64,000 nt of DNA. Source: Anthocerotibacter panamensis C109. Lineage in GTDB: Bacteria; Cyanobacteriota; Cyanobacteriia; Gloeobacterales; Anthocerotibacteraceae. Under the pieces are notes generated by a model. That model searched no databases. It was not told the origin of the DNA and saw nothing but the letters and a program-made list of their open reading frames with translations. Shown here piece after piece: positions 59,732 to 64,000 of the stretch. The stretch lies in assembly GCF_018389385.1 (NCBI RefSeq), contig NZ_CP062698.1:1491501-1555500 (forward strand), given 5' to 3'. Numbering within the stretch: position 1 is the first letter of the stretch; each line of letters opens with the position of its first letter. The position numbers were made by a program, and so were the translations under genes.

Positions 59732-62266
59732 TCACGTCAAGGAAGTCCTCAGCCCAAGGGCAATATGCGAATGCTGCTCCACCTGCTGCAAGACCGTCTT
59801 CGCCCGACGCAGGACCGGATTGGGCAGTCCTGCCAATCTGCCGACCTCGATCCCGTAAGATTTGTCCGCCCCGCCCGGTATGACCTGATGCAAAAAGACA
59901 ATCTCCTCACCGATTTCACGGACCACTACCTGAAAGTTAGCCGCTCGGGGGCTGGTGATCGCCAATTCGTTGAGTTCGTGGTAGTGGGTGGCAAAGATCG
60001 TCCGACTGCCAAGCGGGGCGAGTAGGTATTCCGCTACCGCCCAGGCAATGGCGAGGCCATCAAAGGTCGCTGTACCCCGACCAATCTCATCGAGCAAGAC
60101 CAGCGAAAGGGGCGTGGCGTGGTTGAGAATATTTGCAGTCTCCGTCATCTCGACCATAAAGGTAGAAGAGCCCGTCGCCAAATCATCCACAGCCCCCACC
60201 CGTGTGAAGATCCGGTCGCAGACTCCCATCTGACAGCGCTCAGCGGGGACAAAACTGCCCACCTGGGCCAAAAGCTGGATCAGCCCCACCTGCCGGAGAT
60301 AGCTAGACTTGCCGCTCATATTGGGACCGGTCAGGACCATCAGGTCGGTTCCCTGGCCCAGGGTCGTGTCATTGGGGACAAATAAACCTGTCGCGAGCGC
60401 TTGTTCCAGGACCGGATGCCGCCCTTGGATGATCTCCAGCCCTCGTGTCGTATTTAAAGTGGGGCGTTTGTAGTGGTGGTAGACGGCGACCTGTGCGAGG
60501 CTTGCCAGCGTATCGATGCGGGCTAGTTGTTGGGCGAGGGTGCGGACCGCTTCGCTGTGGCTGCTTACCTGCTGACGCAACGCCACGAAAAGCTCATATT
60601 CCAGTTGGAAGGTCTCCTTCTGGCTATTCTGAATGCGTGCTTCCCGCTCTTTGAGCTCTGGCGTGATAAAACGCTCCTGATTGGTCAAGGTCTGCCTACG
60701 GATATAGTCGCTTGGAGCTTGACCTGCTTTGCCGCGGCTGATCTCAATGTAGTAGCCGAATGCGCGGTTATAGGAGACCTTGAGGTTCGCAATCCCGGTG
60801 CGCTGACGCTCCTGAGTCTCCAGATTGACGAGCCACTGCTGGTCCTCGATGCCCTGTTGCTTCAGTTGGTCCAACGCAGGGTCCACCCCAGAGCGGATAA
60901 GCCCGCCTTCGGTCAACAGCAGCGGCGGGTGCTCCACGACGGTCCTGAGAATATCTTTACCCAGGGACTCCAGCGCCGGGTCTAACACAACTTGGGTGAG
61001 AGGATGGGCGTGGGCGTGGGCGAGCAAGTGCTCCAACTCAGGCAGGCGGGCTAAGGCATGACCGAGGCCGACCAAGTCTCGGGCGTTGGCGGTACGCGCG
61101 GTGATGCGGGCGGCGAGGCGCTCTAGGTCGTAGAGGGATTCGAGGAAGTGCTGGAGTCCCTCGCGTAGGTCTGCGTTGTCCACCAGTTCCTGGACCGCTT
61201 CTTGGCGCTGGGTGATCTCCGGGACTGATAGCAGAGGCTGAATCAACCAACGGCGTAGACAACGTGCTCCCATCGCCGTGCGCGTCCGGTCCACCGCCCA
61301 GAGCAAAGACCCTTGGAAACAACCATCGCGGCTAGTTTGGATGAGTTCTAGATTGCGGATCGTCTGGGGGTCCAAGACGAGATAACTCTGGGTGGAATAA
61401 GTACTGAGCGTGGTGAGCGGCAACGGACCCGTACGCTGGGTCTCTTTGAGATAAGCGACCAGCCCCCCGGCAGCGCGGATGGCTAAAGGCAGGTGGGCAC
61501 AGCCAAAACCCTCCAAGGAACGGACACTGAGCAGGTCAAGCAGCCCCTCGCGCGCTTCGACCAGCAGGAATTGCCGTGCTGGACGCAGGGTGTAGCCAAA
61601 CTGAGTCGGGAGAAACGCGGGCACTCCAGGGTCACGGGTGCCGGGACGCAAGAGCTTCACCGGATCGAGGGCATCGCTGGGCAAGAGAATTTCCGAGGGC
61701 TCAAGCCGCCACAGTTCTTGGACTAACTCCTGGGCACTGTTGAGTTGGGTGGTGCGAAACTCCCCAGTCGAGACATCGGCATAGGCCAGCCCCCAATGCT
61801 CCCCAGTAGCGACAAGCGCGGCGAGATAGTTGTTTTTTTTGGCCGTGAGGAGCCCCTCTTCCAGGATGGTCCCCGGCGTGATCACCCGAGTTACCTCCCG
61901 GCGGACCAGTTTTTTCCCTGGACTGGCTTCTTCGATCTGATCACAGATGGCGACGCCATAGCCCTTCTCGATCAATTGGGCGGCATAGCGCTCCAGGGCG
62001 TGGTGGGGGACTCCTGCCATCGGTACTCGTCCCAGGACCTCTCCGGCATGGCGTCCGGTGAGGACCACCCCGACCTCCTGCGAGAGCGTCTTAGCGTCCT
62101 CAAAGAACGTCTCATAAAAATCCCCCATCCGGTACAGGAGGATGCAGTGGCCGTACTGCTGCTTGATCTCCAGGAATTGACGCATCATAGGCGTGGTATC
62201 CGCCAGCGCAATTCCCAGGTCTAAACTGGTCTGTACTTCCAGGTCGTCCACCGTACACCCGCACAC
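59732..62266 (-). CDS. mutS: DNA mismatch repair protein MutS
   Basis: MutS recognises mismatched bases and starts repair. The 844 residues begin near the mismatch-contact motif [14 protein letters not shown] (GxFYE), pass through the connector and lever domains, and contain Walker [18 protein letters not shown], then [20 protein letters not shown] and the helix-turn-helix [11 protein letters not shown]. The start is probably the GTG at 62266; a GTG at 62251 is also possible. mutL is not nearby. gnd follows 113 bases downstream on the same strand. Confidence 0.95.
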   Translation of the reverse strand: MCGCTVDDLEVQTSLDLGIALADTTPMMRQFLEIKQQYGHCILLYRMGDFYETFFEDAKTLSQEVGVVLTGRHAGEVLGRVPMAGVPHHALERYAAQLIEKGYGVAICDQIEEASPGKKLVRREVTRVITPGTILEEGLLTAKKNNYLAALVATGEHWGLAYADVSTGEFRTTQLNSAQELVQELWRLEPSEILLPSDALDPVKLLRPGTRDPGVPAFLPTQFGYTLRPARQFLLVEAREGLLDLLSVRSLEGFGCAHLPLAIRAAGGLVAYLKETQRTGPLPLTTLSTYSTQSYLVLDPQTIRNLELIQTSRDGCFQGSLLWAVDRTRTAMGARCLRRWLIQPLLSVPEITQRQEAVQELVDNADLREGLQHFLESLYDLERLAARITARTANARDLVGLGHALARLPELEHLLAHAHAHPLTQVVLDPALESLGKDILRTVVEHPPLLLTEGGLIRSGVDPALDQLKQQGIEDQQWLVNLETQERQRTGIANLKVSYNRAFGYYIEISRGKAGQAPSDYIRRQTLTNQERFITPELKEREARIQNSQKETFQLEYELFVALRQQVSSHSEAVRTLAQQLARIDTLASLAQVAVYHHYKRPTLNTTRGLEIIQGRHPVLEQALATGLFVPNDTTLGQGTDLMVLTGPNMSGKSSYLRQVGLIQLLAQVGSFVPAERCQMGVCDRIFTRVGAVDDLATGSSTFMVEMTETANILNHATPLSLVLLDEIGRGTATFDGLAIAWAVAEYLLAPLGSRTIFATHYHELNELAITSPRAANFQVVVREIGEEIVFLHQVIPGGADKSYGIEVGRLAGLPNPVLRRAKTVLQQVEQHSHIALGLRTSLT

Positions 62267-62400
62267 TACCCACCGAATATAACCCTCTGCAGAAAAGTTT
62301 TATCCGCTCTATAGACGACAGATCCTGGCTTTTTAACCTTCAATAGTAAAGGCTCTTTACTGGCTGTCAGGCTATGCTCTTTGTCACCAGAAGAACGGAT

Positions 62401-62419
62401 TTTAATCTTTCCTTAACCT
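62401..62419 (+). promoter_or_regulatory. Pho-box-like direct repeat upstream of the helix-hairpin-helix gene
   Basis: TTTAATCT (62401-62408) and CTTAACCT (62412-62419) are separated by 3 bases, giving an 11-bp period. Both fit the cyanobacterial PhoB/SphR box PyTTAAPyPy(T/A). A -10-like TACGAT lies at 62439-62444, at a spacing that suits a class of activator that replaces the -35 element. Confidence 0.6.
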
Positions 62420-62469
62420 CAGCAATCCCGGAATTCGTTACGATTCCTAAGATCCTACCTTTCTGGGTT

Positions 62470-62793
62470 ATGAAACTGCGTGTTTTCCTGCTACCTCTGG
62501 CCTTGGTTGGTGCTTTAAGTTCGATGGCTCTTCCTCCTGGGATACAGGCGGCTGTCCCGGTGACAGTCAAGCTTCCCAAAAAGCTCCAGAAAGGGGCGTT
62601 TGACCTCAATAAAGCATCCTTTGACCAGCTCAACACCTTAGATTTCATGAATCCTTCGCGGGCACGGGACGTTGTAGATGGACGCCCCTGGAAATCGGTC
62701 GATGATTTTCTTAACCGTAAGGATTTTTGGGATGTAGGTGATCTCAAAGCCCTCAAAAAAGGTCTGGAGACGGGCTACCTTTACTTGAAGTAA
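62470..62793 (+). CDS. Secreted helix-hairpin-helix protein (ComEA/PsbU-like)
   Basis: From the ATG at 62470 this 107-residue protein has a signal peptide (MKLRVFLLPLALVGAL, cut near IQAAVP) and a mature helix-hairpin-helix domain: FDLNKASFDQLNTLDF, PSRARDVVDGRPWKSVDDFL. The DLNKAS start is shared by the DNA-uptake receptor ComEA and by the photosystem II extrinsic protein PsbU, so both identities stay open. Its promoter carries Pho-box-like repeats, as does pstS downstream, which favours a phosphate-related role such as use of extracellular DNA. The family assignment itself is moderate. Confidence 0.65.
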   Translation: MKLRVFLLPLALVGALSSMALPPGIQAAVPVTVKLPKKLQKGAFDLNKASFDQLNTLDFMNPSRARDVVDGRPWKSVDDFLNRKDFWDVGDLKALKKGLETGYLYLK

Positions 62794-62807
62794 GCCGGGA
62801 GTCAAGC

Positions 62808-62975
62808 ATGGTTGAGCCTCAGACGGGGTTTCAGATTCTCGGGCAATCCCCAGGAGCGTTTGTACAATCGCTGGCTTTGGCGATAGTCCTCTTCTTCTGC
62901 TGCCTGTTTTTCTTCTTGTTTCTGGTGTTTATGCTGTTCGAGCCCCTCTTGACCGCAGGCAGTACCGGGGGCTAG
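62808..62975 (+). CDS. Small membrane protein (55 aa), unknown
   Basis: This ORF, 15 bases after the helix-hairpin-helix stop, has a GGGAG site about 8 bases before its ATG and encodes 55 residues. A polar start (MVEPQTGFQILGQSPG) precedes one long hydrophobic helix rich in Phe, Leu and Cys (ALAIVLFFCCLFFFLFL); the end is GSTGG. I do not recognise it. It lies between two genes with Pho-box-like promoters and may belong to the first transcript. Confidence 0.5.
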   Translation: MVEPQTGFQILGQSPGAFVQSLALAIVLFFCCLFFFLFLVFMLFEPLLTAGSTGG

Positions 62976-62992
62976 CACGGTTTTTGCGTGTT

Positions 62993-63022
62993 CTTAATGC
63001 TGCCTTAATTTGGTCTTGTTAT
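62993..63022 (+). promoter_or_regulatory. Pho-box-like direct repeats upstream of pstS
   Basis: CTTAATGC (62993-63000), CTTAATTT (63004-63011) and CTTGTTAT (63015-63022) occur with an 11-bp period and 3-base spacers; the middle copy is the best match and the third is degenerate. This is the organisation of the cyanobacterial Pho box bound by the SphR/PhoB response regulator under phosphate limitation. Confidence 0.65.
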
Positions 63023-63074
63023 TTTTTTGAAACTGTCCTGTACCTTGTCTAAAACGACAACTGTGAGTAAAACC

Positions 63075-63965
63075 ATGATGCGTACCTCTGTGAAAACGAT
63101 TGTGGCCTCCTTGGCTGCTGTTGTACTCCTCGCGCCTGTTGCTTTAGCGGGCACTATCACCGTCAAGGGCTCAGACACCATGGTTAATATGGCGGCCAAA
63201 TGGGCCTCCGCCTATCAAGCCAAGAACCCCGAGACCAAGATCCAGGTGACCGGCGGTGGTTCCGGGACCGGCTTGAAGTCGCTGATTGATGGTCAGGTCA
63301 ATTTGGCTAATGCCTCTCGGGAAATCAAACAAAAAGAAGTGGACAACGCCGAGCGCAATGGTATCAGCCCTTTCGAGATCAAGACCTCCATCGACGGTCT
63401 GGCAGTTATTGTCAATAAAAGCAACCCAGTCAAGAAACTGACCTACCAGGAACTACAAGCCATCTTCACGGGTCAGATCACCAACTGGAAAGATGTCGGC
63501 GGCAAGGATGCCCCCATCTCCCTCTATGGTCGCGAGAACTCCTCCGGGACCTATGAGTACTTCCGCGAAGAAGTCCTGCAAAACAAAGACTACGCCGCCT
63601 CCACCAAAGTCCTCCAGGGAACTGCGGCCTTGGCTGACGCCGTCTCTAAAGATGTCAACGGTATCGCCTACGGCGGGGTTGGCTATTTCGTGTCCCGCAA
63701 GGATATCGATACGCTATCGGTCAAGAAAAAAGGTGGCTACGTTGACCCCATCGTCAAGGGTCAGATCAATGACCGCGCTATCTCCCAGGGTATCTACCCC
63801 ATCTCCCGTTTCCTGTACATCTACAGCAACGGTACCCCTGCTGGTGAAGTGAAGAAGTACATCGAGTGGATCCTCGGCCCCGAAGGTCAAAAGATCGCCG
63901 GAGAAGAGTACGTTCCTCTCAACCCGTCCACAGCTAAAGCTGAGTTGAAGAAGCTCGAACAGTAA
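63075..63965 (+). CDS. pstS: Phosphate ABC transporter substrate-binding protein PstS
   Basis: PstS binds phosphate in the periplasm for the high-affinity Pst importer. The 296 residues have a signal peptide (cut near VALAGTI, ~24), then the phosphate-site motifs TVKGSDTMV, TGGGSGTGLKSLIDGQ, ASREIK, GRENSSGTYEYFRE and YGGVGYFV. The ATG pair at 63075/63078 is the start; an upstream in-frame start (63027) would put a polar tail before the signal peptide. Pho-box-like repeats lie just upstream. pstC, pstA and pstB are expected beyond the right edge. Confidence 0.95.
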   Translation: MMRTSVKTIVASLAAVVLLAPVALAGTITVKGSDTMVNMAAKWASAYQAKNPETKIQVTGGGSGTGLKSLIDGQVNLANASREIKQKEVDNAERNGISPFEIKTSIDGLAVIVNKSNPVKKLTYQELQAIFTGQITNWKDVGGKDAPISLYGRENSSGTYEYFREEVLQNKDYAASTKVLQGTAALADAVSKDVNGIAYGGVGYFVSRKDIDTLSVKKKGGYVDPIVKGQINDRAISQGIYPISRFLYIYSNGTPAGEVKKYIEWILGPEGQKIAGEEYVPLNPSTAKAELKKLEQ

Positions 63966-63972
63966 CCCGTTT

Positions 63973-63998
63973 GGGGTGGAGACAACTTCCTCCACCCC
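63973..63998 (+). terminator. Strong hairpin after pstS (terminator or attenuator)
   Basis: GGGGTGGA (63973-63980) pairs perfectly with TCCACCCC (63991-63998), extended by one G-C pair, around an 8-base loop, starting 7 bases after the pstS stop. The window ends before any T-tract can be seen. Such hairpins commonly lower expression of pstC relative to the abundant PstS. Confidence 0.6.
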
Positions 63999-64000
63999 GC

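Overview
The window looks like chromosome of a photosynthetic cyanobacterium. It carries the chlorophyll-specific magnesium chelatase large subunit (chlH), the photosystem I assembly factor ycf4, the glucose-6-phosphate dehydrogenase activator opcA, a cyanoexosortase A cluster with an HpsJ-type protein, and a type I-D CRISPR-Cas locus of the cyanobacterial kind. No rRNA or phage block is visible and there is one tRNA. Which cyanobacterial lineage this is cannot be fixed from the sequence alone; a gloeobacter-like lineage is only a guess.

Layout. 1-4905 (minus strand, clearly richer in A+T than the rest) is the start of a type I-D CRISPR-Cas operon: cas3, a small coiled-coil ORF of unknown function, then cas10d running off the left edge. 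5329-7565 holds leuC and folD. 7589-16873 holds chlH, a PQQ-type sugar dehydrogenase, a large secreted beta-propeller protein, queG and a metal-binding lipoprotein. 17038-19693 is a manganese/zinc-type ABC transporter operon divergent from that lipoprotein. 19710-29478 is a mixed block: Nudix hydrolase, two very small membrane proteins and other small exported proteins, a BtuF-like binding protein, an FAD monooxygenase, a shortened SbcD-like nuclease, tRNA-Gly, the proteasome-like protease Anbu, an orphan acyl carrier protein and a b-type cytochrome.

30599-32964 is the cyanoexosortase A cluster. 32961-35662 holds a SirB1-like protein, selD and a diiron protein. 36400-37830 is an ECF sigma / anti-sigma / Spy-like operon. 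38538-40465 is holA-truB. 40655-46650 is a peptide-type ABC transport operon with two paralogous binding proteins and two permeases but no ATPase. 46870-52757 includes amt, a TPR lipoprotein, ynfA, a MarR regulator, dnaN, a methyltransferase and ycf4. 52830-54713 is a DinG-type helicase. 54789-59582 is a compact oxidative pentose phosphate operon, gnd-zwf-opcA-pgl, and mutS lies upstream of it. 62401-63998 looks like phosphate-regulated territory: a secreted helix-hairpin-helix protein, a tiny membrane protein and pstS, with Pho-box-like direct repeats before the first and the last of them.

The points most worth following up are the coiled-coil ORF with an embedded solitary CRISPR-repeat-like sequence between cas3 and cas10d, the Pho-box-like repeats shared by pstS and a secreted DNA-binding-fold protein, the orphan PUFA-synthase-type acyl carrier protein, the transporter binding proteins that seem anchored at both ends, and the anti-sigma factor with an internal duplication. 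All calls come from reading the sequence and remembered family motifs; no database search was run.
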